Shown: in pieces, positions 56,421 through 64,000 of the stretch | Numbering within the stretch: the stretch's first letter is position 1 | Layout: every line of letters begins with the position of its first letter | Assembly (NCBI RefSeq): GCF_963667045.1 | Contig: NZ_OY762934.1 | Span: 1 to 64,000, forward strand | DNA from: an uncultured Cohaesibacter sp. | GTDB taxonomy: Bacteria; Pseudomonadota; Alphaproteobacteria; Rhizobiales; Cohaesibacteraceae | Reading direction: 5' to 3' | DNA: 64,000 nt | The notes under the pieces: generated by a model | What the model saw: only the letters and a program-made list of their open reading frames with translations | What the model was told of the DNA's origin: nothing | The model's database searches: none | Made by a program: the position numbers and the translations under genes

Positions 56421-56786
56421 ATGGAAGAGCTTTTAAAAGAATATCTTCCCATTATCATATTTATCGGCATCTCTCTGATTATTGGTCTTGCCCTACTTGT
56501 TTCGCCCTTCATTGTGGCTTTCAAAAATCCCGATCCTGAAAAACTGTCTGCCTATGAATGCGGGTTCAACGCCTTTGACGATGCGCGCATGCCTTTCGAT
56601 GTCCGCTTCTATCTGGTGGCGATTCTGTTCATCATCTTCGATCTTGAGGTGGCGTTCCTGTTCCCGTGGGCGGTCTCATTCGGCGATCTGGGGATGTTCG
56701 GGTTCGTGTCCATGATGATCTTTCTGGCGATCCTGACAGTGGGATTCGTTTATGAATGGAAGAAGGGGGCTCTGGAATGGGATTGA
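56421..56786 (+). CDS. nuoA: NADH-quinone oxidoreductase subunit A
   Basis: The 121-residue subunit of complex I has three membrane helices (about residues 8-30, 62-84 and 90-112). The conserved loop contains Y-E-C-G-F-N-A-F near residue 45, followed by [17 protein letters not shown]. It sits at the junction of membrane and peripheral arms near the quinone site. It is the first gene of the nuo operon and overlaps nuoB by 10 bases. Confidence 0.97.
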   Translation: MEELLKEYLPIIIFIGISLIIGLALLVSPFIVAFKNPDPEKLSAYECGFNAFDDARMPFDVRFYLVAILFIIFDLEVAFLFPWAVSFGDLGMFGFVSMMIFLAILTVGFVYEWKKGALEWD

Positions 56787-57358
56787 GCGATGGCAATCAG
56801 ACAATGATCGCCCAGGCACCCAAGGGGATCATTGATCCCCGTACGGGCAAGCCGATCGGTCATGACGATCCGTTCGTTGCGCAAATGCGCGAGGACCTTT
56901 CGGACAAGGGATTTCTGGTAACTGCGACTGATGATCTGATCAACTGGGCGCGGACGGGATCCCTGATGTGGATGACCTTCGGGTTGGCCTGCTGTGCGGT
57001 CGAAATGATGCAGATGTCGATGCCTCGCTATGACTGCGAACGCTTCGGTTTTGCGCCGCGTGGTTCGCCGCGCCAGTCTGACGTGATGATCGTTGCCGGT
57101 ACCCTGACCAACAAGATGGCTCCGGCGCTGCGCAAGGTCTATGACCAGATGCCCGAGCCGCGCTATGTGATTTCCATGGGGTCATGCGCCAACGGCGGTG
57201 GCTATTATCATTATTCCTACAGTGTTGTAAGAGGCTGTGACCGCGTGGTCCCGGTCGACATTTATGTACCCGGCTGTCCCCCGACAGCCGAAGCGCTGCT
57301 GTATGGCGTGATGCTTCTGCAGAAGAAGATCCGGCGGACCGGCTCAATCGAGCGCTGA
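56777..57358 (+). CDS. nuoB: NADH-quinone oxidoreductase subunit B
   Basis: The 193-residue subunit holds the N2 [4Fe-4S] cluster next to quinone. The ligands are the adjacent pair in G-L-A-C-C-A-V-E near residue 72, the Cys in G-S-C-A-N-G-G near 136 and the Cys in V-P-G-C-P-P-T-A near 166. The ATG at 56777 is inside the nuoA 3' end and gives the expected N-terminus. Confidence 0.97.
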   Translation: MGLSDGNQTMIAQAPKGIIDPRTGKPIGHDDPFVAQMREDLSDKGFLVTATDDLINWARTGSLMWMTFGLACCAVEMMQMSMPRYDCERFGFAPRGSPRQSDVMIVAGTLTNKMAPALRKVYDQMPEPRYVISMGSCANGGGYYHYSYSVVRGCDRVVPVDIYVPGCPPTAEALLYGVMLLQKKIRRTGSIER

Positions 57359-57445
57359 GATGACGAACTGATTTCCGGCTCCACCCGGTGGCTGCGAGGC
57401 CATCTGCGGCGAGGGCTGTCAAGGCTTGCAAGAGGACGACAAGCG

Positions 57446-58048
57446 ATGGATGAGACGCTGAGAGATCTCGGTGACTATATCGAGGCTGTTCTGGACGACA
57501 AGATCATTGAGTGGCGCGTGTCTTTCGGTGAGCTGACGGTGCTCGCCAATCGCACCGACATTGTCGAAGTCGTCCGGGTGCTGCGTGATGATCCGCGCCT
57601 GAAATTCGTTTCCTTCATCGATGTGACCGCCGTTGATTATCCCGAGCGGGCCCAGCGGTTCGAGGTGGTCTATCATCTGCTCAGCCCGAAACAGAATGCG
57701 CGTGTGCGTGTCAAGATCTCGACGGGCGAGGACATGCCGGTTGACTCGATCTGCGGTGTTTTTCCCGGCGCCAACTGGTTCGAGCGGGAAGCCTATGACA
57801 TGTACGGCATCCTGTTTCTCGGGCACCCTGATCTGCGGCGTCTGTTGACCGACTATGGCTTTGACGGCCATCCGCTGCGCAAGGATTTCCCGCTGACGGG
57901 CTATTATGAAGTGCATTATGACGACGAGAAGAAGCGTGTCGTCTATGAGCCGGTAAAGCTGGCTCAAGAGTTTCGCAATTTTGATTTTCTCAGTCCCTGG
58001 GAGGGCGTGGACTATGTCCTTCCCGGCGATGAAAAGGCCGAAGGCTGA
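57446..58048 (+). CDS. nuoC: NADH-quinone oxidoreductase subunit C
   Basis: The 200-residue peripheral-arm subunit (30 kDa family) shows [10 protein letters not shown] near residue 56, [11 protein letters not shown] near 111 and the signature [20 protein letters not shown] near 130-149. It starts 87 bases after nuoB. It is separate from nuoD, unlike the fused form of enterobacteria. Confidence 0.96.
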   Translation: MDETLRDLGDYIEAVLDDKIIEWRVSFGELTVLANRTDIVEVVRVLRDDPRLKFVSFIDVTAVDYPERAQRFEVVYHLLSPKQNARVRVKISTGEDMPVDSICGVFPGANWFEREAYDMYGILFLGHPDLRRLLTDYGFDGHPLRKDFPLTGYYEVHYDDEKKRVVYEPVKLAQEFRNFDFLSPWEGVDYVLPGDEKAEG

Positions 58049-58077
58049 TACGGGGACCGGGAGGGGACAGACGCGAC

Positions 58078-59268
58078 ATGGCTGAAAAACAGGTCAGAAA
58101 CTTCAATATCAACTTTGGCCCACAGCATCCGGCTGCCCACGGGGTGTTGCGCATGGTGCTGGAGCTGGACGGCGAGATCGTCGAGCGCGTCGACCCGCAT
58201 ATCGGCCTGTTGCATCGTGGCACCGAGAAGCTGATTGAGCACAAGATCTATGCTCAGGCGACGCCCTATTTCGACCGGCTCGACTATGTTGCGCCAATGA
58301 ATCAGGAACATGCCTTCTGTCTGGCGGTCGAGCGGCTGCTTGGGCTGGAGGTGCCACGGCGTGGGCAGTTGATCCGCGTGCTCTATTGCGAGATCGGCCG
58401 GATTCTCAACCATATTCTCAACATCACCACGCAGGCGATGGATGTCGGTGCGCTCACCCCGATTCTTTGGGGCTTTGAAGAGCGCGAGAAGCTGATGGTG
58501 TTCTATGAGCGGGCCAGCGGGTCGCGCATGCATGCCAACTATTTCCGCGCCGGTGGCGTGCGCCAGGATCTGCCGGAAACGCTGATCGATGATATCGAAG
58601 CCTTCTGCGATCCGTTTCTCAAGGTGGTTGACGACATCGGCACGATGTTGACAGACAACCGCATATTCAAGCAGCGCAACGCCGACATTGGCATTGTCGA
58701 TCTGGATGATGCCTGGGCATGGGGCTTTTCCGGGCCGATGGTGCGCTCCTGTGGTGTGCCGTGGGATCTGCGCAAGAGCCAGCCCTATGAATGCTACGCC
58801 GAAATGGACTTCGATATTCCGATCGGCAAGAATGGTGACAATTACGACCGCTATCTGATGCGCATGGAAGAAATGCGCCAGTCCGTGCGGATCATGTGCC
58901 AGTGCATCACCAAGCTGCGCGCGCCCGATGGGCAGGGACCGGTCTGTGCCGAGAATGACAAGATCGTGCCGCCGACGCGTGGCGAGATGAAGCGCTCGAT
59001 GGAAGCGCTTATCAATCACTTCAAGCTGCATACGGAAGGCTTCCATGTGCCTGCAGGCGAGGTCTATGCCGCAGTGGAGGCCCCCAAGGGCGAGTTTGGT
59101 GTCTATCTGGTCTCGGATGGCTCCAACAAGCCGTACAAATGCAAGATCAGGGCGCCGGGCTTTGCGCATCTGTCCGCGATGGACTTCCTGTCTCGCGGCT
59201 ATCAGCTGGCCGACGTCTCTGCCATTCTCGGGTCGCTTGATCTGGTGTTTGGTGAGGTGGACCGCTAG
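58078..59268 (+). CDS. nuoD: NADH-quinone oxidoreductase subunit D
   Basis: The 396-residue 49-kDa subunit forms the quinone pocket together with NuoB. It shows [12 protein letters not shown] near residue 12, H-R-G-T-E-K near 46, R-Q-D-L-P near 161, and the C-terminal [11 protein letters not shown] near 352 with the final G-E-V-D-R. The length is normal. It follows nuoC by 29 bases. Confidence 0.97.
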   Translation: MAEKQVRNFNINFGPQHPAAHGVLRMVLELDGEIVERVDPHIGLLHRGTEKLIEHKIYAQATPYFDRLDYVAPMNQEHAFCLAVERLLGLEVPRRGQLIRVLYCEIGRILNHILNITTQAMDVGALTPILWGFEEREKLMVFYERASGSRMHANYFRAGGVRQDLPETLIDDIEAFCDPFLKVVDDIGTMLTDNRIFKQRNADIGIVDLDDAWAWGFSGPMVRSCGVPWDLRKSQPYECYAEMDFDIPIGKNGDNYDRYLMRMEEMRQSVRIMCQCITKLRAPDGQGPVCAENDKIVPPTRGEMKRSMEALINHFKLHTEGFHVPAGEVYAAVEAPKGEFGVYLVSDGSNKPYKCKIRAPGFAHLSAMDFLSRGYQLADVSAILGSLDLVFGEVDR

Positions 59269-59366
59269 GCCCATGCAATTCGGGCCGCTTGTTCGGCCTC
59301 ATGATTTTAACTTCGGTTGCCGATCGCGTCGCGGTTGGATCGAAACAGAAACGAGGAACGGCAGAC

Positions 59367-60494
59367 ATGAGTGTCCGTCGCCTGCATAGCGAACAACCGG
59401 CCAGCTTCGCATTCTCCAAGGAGAATCTCGAGTGGGCCCGTAGTGTGATTGGTCGATATCCCGAGGGGCGTCAGGCCTCGGCTGTGATTCCGCTTCTGAT
59501 GCGGGCTCAGGAGCAGGAAGGCTGGGTCACCCAGCGCGCCATTGAATATGTGGCGGACATGCTGTCCATGGCCTATATCCGCGTTCTCGAAGTGGCGACA
59601 TTCTACACCCAGTTCCAGCTGCAGCCGGTGGGCAAGAAAGCCCATATCCAGGTCTGTGGCACGACACCCTGTCGGTTGCGTGGCGCGGGGGACCTGATTC
59701 GCGTCTGCAAGAACAAGATTGCCGAAAAACAGTTTGCCCTGTCCGAGGATGGCAATTTCTCGTGGGAAGAGGTCGAATGCGCCGGGGCTTGTGTCAATGC
59801 ACCGATGGTGCAGATTTCCAAGGATACCTATGAGGATCTGACGCCGGAAATTCTCGAGGCGCTGATCGAGAAGATCGGCAAGGATGAACCGGTCACGCCG
59901 GGCAGCCAGACAGGCCGTCAGGGGTCGGCACCGGCCAGCGGCCCGGTCACGCTCACCGATCCGTCGCTTTATGATGGCTCCCGCGTCAAATGGGGGCTCG
60001 GGGCCGACATGGGCGAGCCGGAAGCCGAAGCGGCTCCAGCGGCAGAGACGGCCCGGGAGACCAAGCCCCAGCCTGACGGTGCCGCCGCGCCGAAAGCTGC
60101 CGAGAAAAAGCCCGCAAAAGGCAAGGCATCCAAATCTCCTGCGGTCAAGCCAGAGCCTGCACCGGCAGTAAAGCCTGCTGGCGAGGGCGAGGCTCCGGCC
60201 CTGTTGTCCGAGCCACTCGATGGCAAGGCAGACAATCTCAAGGAAATCAGTGGTATCGGCCCCAAGATCGAGCAGAAGCTGAATGCACTCGGCGTGTTCC
60301 ACTTTGCCCAGATTGCTGGCTGGACCGATGACAACGCCGCCTTTGTTGATGGCCAGCTTGCCTTCCGTGGGCGGATTGCCCGTGAGCAGTGGATCGAGCA
60401 GGCCAAGGTGCTGGCGTCCGGTCAAGAGACAGAATTTTCCAAGCGGGTACAGGCCGGTGCGGTCTCATCCAGCAAGAGCGGAGGTGATGCATAA
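59367..60494 (+). CDS. nuoE: NADH-quinone oxidoreductase subunit E with long C-terminal extension
   Basis: The 375-residue protein has an N-terminal 24-kDa thioredoxin-like domain (about residues 15-175) with [2Fe-2S] ligands in C-G-T-T-P-C near residue 96 and E-C-A-G-A-C near 138. After residue 180 comes an Ala/Pro/Lys/Glu-rich linker of about 110 residues. The end is a helix-hairpin-helix-like domain ([15 protein letters not shown] near residue 290) of about 75 residues. Bacterial NuoE is normally ~160-220 aa; the extended form is known in alphaproteobacteria, its purpose unclear. The ATG at 59367 gives the family N-terminus. Its stop overlaps the nuoF start by one base (TAATG). Confidence 0.93.
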   Translation: MSVRRLHSEQPASFAFSKENLEWARSVIGRYPEGRQASAVIPLLMRAQEQEGWVTQRAIEYVADMLSMAYIRVLEVATFYTQFQLQPVGKKAHIQVCGTTPCRLRGAGDLIRVCKNKIAEKQFALSEDGNFSWEEVECAGACVNAPMVQISKDTYEDLTPEILEALIEKIGKDEPVTPGSQTGRQGSAPASGPVTLTDPSLYDGSRVKWGLGADMGEPEAEAAPAAETARETKPQPDGAAAPKAAEKKPAKGKASKSPAVKPEPAPAVKPAGEGEAPALLSEPLDGKADNLKEISGIGPKIEQKLNALGVFHFAQIAGWTDDNAAFVDGQLAFRGRIAREQWIEQAKVLASGQETEFSKRVQAGAVSSSKSGGDA

Positions 60495-61807
60495 TGGCCG
60501 TGATGCTCGAGGACAAAGACCGGATTTTCACCAATATCTATGGCATCCATGATTGGGGGCTGGACGGCGCGCTGAAGCGCGGCTCATGGGATGGTACCCG
60601 CGGGTTGCTGCTGAAGGGCCGCGACTGGATCATCAACGAAATGAAGGCGTCCGGTCTGCGGGGACGTGGCGGAGCGGGCTTCCCGACCGGTCTCAAATGG
60701 TCCTTCATGCCCCCCAAACAGGAAGGGCGACCGCATTATCTGGTTGTCAACGCCGATGAATCCGAGCCGGGCACCTGCAAGGACCGCGAGATCCTGCGCA
60801 ATGATCCGCACCACTTGGTCGAAGGCTGTCTGATTGCCGGTTTTGCGATGAATGCGGAAGCTGCGTTCATCTATGTGCGCGGCGAGTTCATGCGCGAGCG
60901 CGAGCGGCTGCAGGCTGCGGTCGATCAGGCCTATGAGAAGCGTCTCATAGGCAAGAACAACATCCACGGCTACGACTTCGACATCATCGTACATCATGGT
61001 GCCGGGGCCTATATCTGCGGCGAGGAAACGGCGCTGCTGGAATCGCTCGAAGGCAAGAAGGGCCAGCCGCGCCTCAAGCCGCCATTCCCGGCCAACTGCG
61101 GTCTTTATGGCTGCCCGACGACGGTCAATAACGTTGAATCCATTGCTGTTGCACCGACAATCCTGCGGCGCGGGGCCAACTGGTTCAAGGGTTTTGGCGC
61201 CGAGAACAACCACGGCACCAAGCTGTTCTGCGTGTCCGGCCATGTCAACCAGCCCGCGACCTTCGAGGAAGCCATGTCGATCCCCTTCAAGGAGCTGATC
61301 GACAAGCATTGCGGCGGTATTCGTGGCGGCTGGGATAATCTTCTGGCGGTCATTCCGGGCGGGTCGTCCGTGCCGTGCGTACCGGCAGACCAGATTTTGG
61401 ACTGTCCGATGGATTTCGACAGCCTCAAGGGGCTCGGCTCGGGGCTTGGCACGGCTGCTGTGATCGTCATGGACAAGTCGACCGATATCATCGCCGCGAT
61501 TGCCCGGCTTTCCTATTTCTACAAGCATGAAAGCTGCGGCCAGTGCACGCCATGCCGTGAGGGTACGGGCTGGATGTGGCGTGTGATGGAGCGGATGGCG
61601 CGGGGCGAGGCGCAGAAGAAGGAAATCGACATGCTGTTCGAGGTTTCCAAGCAGGTGGAAGGTCATACGATCTGCGCCCTTGGCGATGCGGCAGCCTGGC
61701 CGGTGCAGGGGCTTATCCGTCATTTCCGCCCGGTGATTGAACAGAGAATTGATCAGTATACGGCCAATCCGAAAGAGGATGCGGCCCCGCTGGCGGCTGC
61801 GGAGTAG
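60494..61807 (+). CDS. nuoF: NADH-quinone oxidoreductase subunit F
   Basis: The 437-residue 51-kDa subunit oxidises NADH. It shows the NADH/FMN-binding [13 protein letters not shown] near residue 54, [13 protein letters not shown] near 170 and the [4Fe-4S] ligands [12 protein letters not shown] near residue 346. The fourth Cys lies in T-I-C-A-L-G near 393. Translation is coupled to nuoE by the one-base overlap. Confidence 0.97.
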   Translation: MAVMLEDKDRIFTNIYGIHDWGLDGALKRGSWDGTRGLLLKGRDWIINEMKASGLRGRGGAGFPTGLKWSFMPPKQEGRPHYLVVNADESEPGTCKDREILRNDPHHLVEGCLIAGFAMNAEAAFIYVRGEFMRERERLQAAVDQAYEKRLIGKNNIHGYDFDIIVHHGAGAYICGEETALLESLEGKKGQPRLKPPFPANCGLYGCPTTVNNVESIAVAPTILRRGANWFKGFGAENNHGTKLFCVSGHVNQPATFEEAMSIPFKELIDKHCGGIRGGWDNLLAVIPGGSSVPCVPADQILDCPMDFDSLKGLGSGLGTAAVIVMDKSTDIIAAIARLSYFYKHESCGQCTPCREGTGWMWRVMERMARGEAQKKEIDMLFEVSKQVEGHTICALGDAAAWPVQGLIRHFRPVIEQRIDQYTANPKEDAAPLAAAE

Positions 61808-61812
61808 GGCAG

Positions 61813-62157
61813 ATGAAACTCAACAAGGAAAATCATCGGATTGAAGCGAAGACCTGCGATCTGTCCGGATCAGACTTCGACGACGTGAATTTGTGTGGCT
61901 CCAAATTTCACAATGTGAACCTGTCAGGTGGCCGCTATGACGATATCAATTTTTCGGGCTGTGTAGCCGAGAATTTGAATATGTCCGGTTGGTCGGTGAC
62001 GGATGCCAATCTGGCAGGGTTGCGCGTTGAAGCCGCCAATCTTTCCGGCGCTTCCCTCAAAGCCTGCCAGATGGAAGGCATGACCATAGACGGAATTGAA
62101 GTGACGGCCCTTCTTGAAGCCTGGAAGGCACAAGAAGCGAGTCGTGAGGACAAATGA
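61813..62157 (+). CDS. Pentapeptide-repeat protein between nuoF and nuoG
   Basis: The 114-residue protein is made of about 12 pentapeptide-like units: [50 protein letters not shown]. Such repeats form a right-handed quadrilateral beta-helix. A short helical tail follows. The gene starts 5 bases after nuoF and its TGA overlaps the nuoG start codon (ATGA at 62154-62157), so it is inside the complex I operon. I know of no standard Nuo subunit of this kind. An assembly factor or accessory subunit is the obvious hypothesis, without direct evidence. Confidence 0.85.
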   Translation: MKLNKENHRIEAKTCDLSGSDFDDVNLCGSKFHNVNLSGGRYDDINFSGCVAENLNMSGWSVTDANLAGLRVEAANLSGASLKACQMEGMTIDGIEVTALLEAWKAQEASREDK

Positions 62158-64000
62158 ACATGGCAAAGCTGGTCGTTGACGGAATAGAAGTGGATGTCCC
62201 GAAGGAATATAGCCTGCTGCAAGCCGCAGAAGAGGCCGGGGCCGAGATTCCGCGTTTTTGCTATCACGAGCGTCTGTCGATTGCGGGCAACTGCCGCATG
62301 TGCCTTGTCGAGGTGAAGGGCGGACCGCCCAAGCCGACGGCATCCTGCGCGATGCGGGTGGGCGATCTGCGCCCCGGTCGTGATGGCGAGCCGCCGGAGA
62401 TCTTCACCAAGTCGCCAATGGTCAAGAAGGCGCGGGAAGGGGTGATGGAATTTCTGCTCATCAACCATCCGCTCGACTGCCCGATCTGCGATCAGGGCGG
62501 CGAATGCGATCTGCAGGATCAGGCGATGGCCTTCGGCAAGGGCGGTTCGCGCTTTCACGAGAACAAGCGGGCGGTCGAGAACAAGTATATCGGGCCGCTG
62601 GTGAAAACCACCATGACCCGCTGCATCCATTGCACCCGCTGTGTGCGCTTCACCACCGAGGTGTGCGGCATTCAGGAGCTGGGCCTTGTGGGGCGCGGCG
62701 AAGACGCTGAAATCACCACCTATCTGGAGGCGGCGCTGACCTCCGAGCTGCAGGGCAATGTGATTGACTTGTGCCCGGTTGGCGCTCTGACCTCCCGGCC
62801 TTATGCCTTCACGGCACGGCCCTGGGAGCTGACCAAGACGGAAACCATTGATGTGATGGATGCAGTTGGCAGCAGCATTCGCGTTGATACCCGTGGCCGG
62901 GAAGTGATGCGCATTCAGCCGCGTGTCAACGATGCGGTCAATGAGGAATGGATTTCCGACAAGACCCGTTTCATCTGGGATGGTCTGAGGGCCCAGCGGC
63001 TGGACAAGCCCTATGTCCGCAAGGATGGCAAGCTGACGCCAGCCAGTTGGGATGACGCCTTCCGCGCCATTGCCGAAAAGCTCAATGGGCTTGATGGCGA
63101 CCGGATCGGTGCCATTGCCGGGCCCATGGCGAGTGTTGAAGAACTCTATGCGCTCAAGGGCCTGATGGCCTCGCTCGGTTCGGGCAACATGGATGCCCGT
63201 CAGGATGGTTCGGTGCTGACATCGGCCATGGGGCGGGCAGCCTATCTGTTCAACGCCACCATCGAGGGCATTGAGGAAGCGGACGCCATTCTGATCGTCG
63301 GTTCCAATCCGCGCATGGAAGCGGCGGTGCTCAATGCCCGCATCCGCAAGACATGGCTGGCTGGCGGCACCAAGATTGCCGTCATCGGCGAACAGGCCGA
63401 TCTCAAATATGGTTATGACCATCTGGGCGCGGGTGCGGATGTACTGGCAGAGCTTGCCAATGGCAAGGGGGCATTCTTTGATGTGCTGAGCAAGGCCGAA
63501 CGTCCGCTGATCCTTGTCGGGCAGGGCGCGATCAACCACGAGGACGGTGCGGCGGTTCTTGCCCAGGCCGCGAAACTGGCCGTGGCCTGCGGTGCTGTCT
63601 CTGCTGACTGGAACGGCTTTTCCGTATTGCACACCGATGCAAGCGCCGTGGGCGCTCTGGAGATCGGCTTTGAACCGCAGACCGGTGGCAAGGACATCGC
63701 CGCGATGCAGGCTGGGGGTGTTGATGCGCTGTTCCTGCTGGGGGCTGACGAGTTGGCCTTTGACAGTTTCGGGTCGGCCTTCAAGATCTATATCGGCTCG
63801 CACGGGGATGCCGGAGCGCATGCGGCGGATGTCATTCTGCCTGCTGCGACCTACACCGAGAAATCCGGGCTCTATATCAATACCGAAGGGCGCGTTCAGC
63901 TGTCGGTACGGGCCAATTTTGCCCCGGGCGACGCCAAGGAAGACTGGGCGATCCTCAGGGCACTGTCCGCCGTTCTTGGCAAGACGCTGCCGTTTGACAG
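62154..64000 (+). CDS. nuoG: NADH-quinone oxidoreductase subunit G (cut by window end)
   Basis: The first ~615 codons of the 75-kDa subunit are present. The start is ATG 62154 or 62160 in the same frame. The N-terminal ferredoxin-like domain has [2Fe-2S] ligands in F-C-Y-H, G-N-C-R-M-C-L and T-A-S-C-A (residues 35-65). The next segment is [17 protein letters not shown] near 103-119. [4Fe-4S] ligands lie in [10 protein letters not shown] near 157-166 and D-L-C-P-V-G-A-L near 205. A molybdopterin oxidoreductase-like domain follows from about residue 220. The reading frame is open to the last base. Confidence 0.96.
   Translation, partial: MNMAKLVVDGIEVDVPKEYSLLQAAEEAGAEIPRFCYHERLSIAGNCRMCLVEVKGGPPKPTASCAMRVGDLRPGRDGEPPEIFTKSPMVKKAREGVMEFLLINHPLDCPICDQGGECDLQDQAMAFGKGGSRFHENKRAVENKYIGPLVKTTMTRCIHCTRCVRFTTEVCGIQELGLVGRGEDAEITTYLEAALTSELQGNVIDLCPVGALTSRPYAFTARPWELTKTETIDVMDAVGSSIRVDTRGREVMRIQPRVNDAVNEEWISDKTRFIWDGLRAQRLDKPYVRKDGKLTPASWDDAFRAIAEKLNGLDGDRIGAIAGPMASVEELYALKGLMASLGSGNMDARQDGSVLTSAMGRAAYLFNATIEGIEEADAILIVGSNPRMEAAVLNARIRKTWLAGGTKIAVIGEQADLKYGYDHLGAGADVLAELANGKGAFFDVLSKAERPLILVGQGAINHEDGAAVLAQAAKLAVACGAVSADWNGFSVLHTDASAVGALEIGFEPQTGGKDIAAMQAGGVDALFLLGADELAFDSFGSAFKIYIGSHGDAGAHAADVILPAATYTEKSGLYINTEGRVQLSVRANFAPGDAKEDWAILRALSAVLGKTLPFD

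Overview
The window looks like chromosomal DNA of an alphaproteobacterium, most likely Hyphomicrobiales (Rhizobiales); a Cohaesibacter-like lineage is a guess from memory. The reasons are the gene order tig-clpP-clpX-lon-hupB-tRNA(Val)/tRNA(Asp)-nuo, the suf cluster with two cysteine desulfurases, glnB-glnA behind a sigma-54 type promoter, NuoE with a long C-terminal extension, and a TIGR02301-type protein behind parE.

Region 1 (1 to about 14,640) is a horizontally acquired island. Its left part is a decayed mosaic: the end of an IS1182-like element, a Xre/MbcA/ParS-type antitoxin, a SEC-C protein, a CoiA-like nuclease, an Mrr-type restriction endonuclease, HigA- and Phd-type antitoxins, a frameshifted VapC remnant, an IS66 remnant and a truncated HTH antitoxin. 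No intact toxin was found beside any antitoxin. Its right part (6,645-14,522, minus strand) is a compact operon of two large tyrosine recombinases, two small coiled-coil proteins and a RecD-like helicase. It resembles the gamma-mobile-trio/Tn554 type of multi-gene integration module. The island ends inside a bcp-type peroxiredoxin gene, whose first ~42 codons remain at 14,641-14,772. That fixes the right boundary; the other bcp half is not in the window.

Region 2 (15,060-31,989) is core genome: an AsmA/YhdP-like envelope protein, tyrS, anmK, a methyltransferase, an alpha/beta hydrolase, the suf Fe-S assembly cluster (nifS-like, sufB, cupin, sufC, sufD, sufS, sufT, sufA) and a GGDEF protein. 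Region 3 (32,254-44,215) holds an RhlE-type helicase, small exported or hypothetical proteins, parE, a degenerate histidine phosphatase, glnA/glnB and the bifunctional NAD(P)H-hydrate repair enzyme. Region 4 (44,510-55,824) is the protein quality-control block (tRNA-Leu, tig, clpP, clpX, lon, hupB), two tRNA-Val, two tRNA-Asp and a PfkB-family kinase. Region 5 (56,421 to the end) is the start of the complex I operon nuoABCDEFG, with a pentapeptide-repeat gene between nuoF and nuoG. nuoG runs off the window.

The best candidate for something little described is the recombinase/helicase module with its defence-like cargo. The pentapeptide-repeat gene inside nuo, the cupin inside suf and several leader structures are secondary leads. 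All family assignments come from reading the translated sequences; no database search was run.
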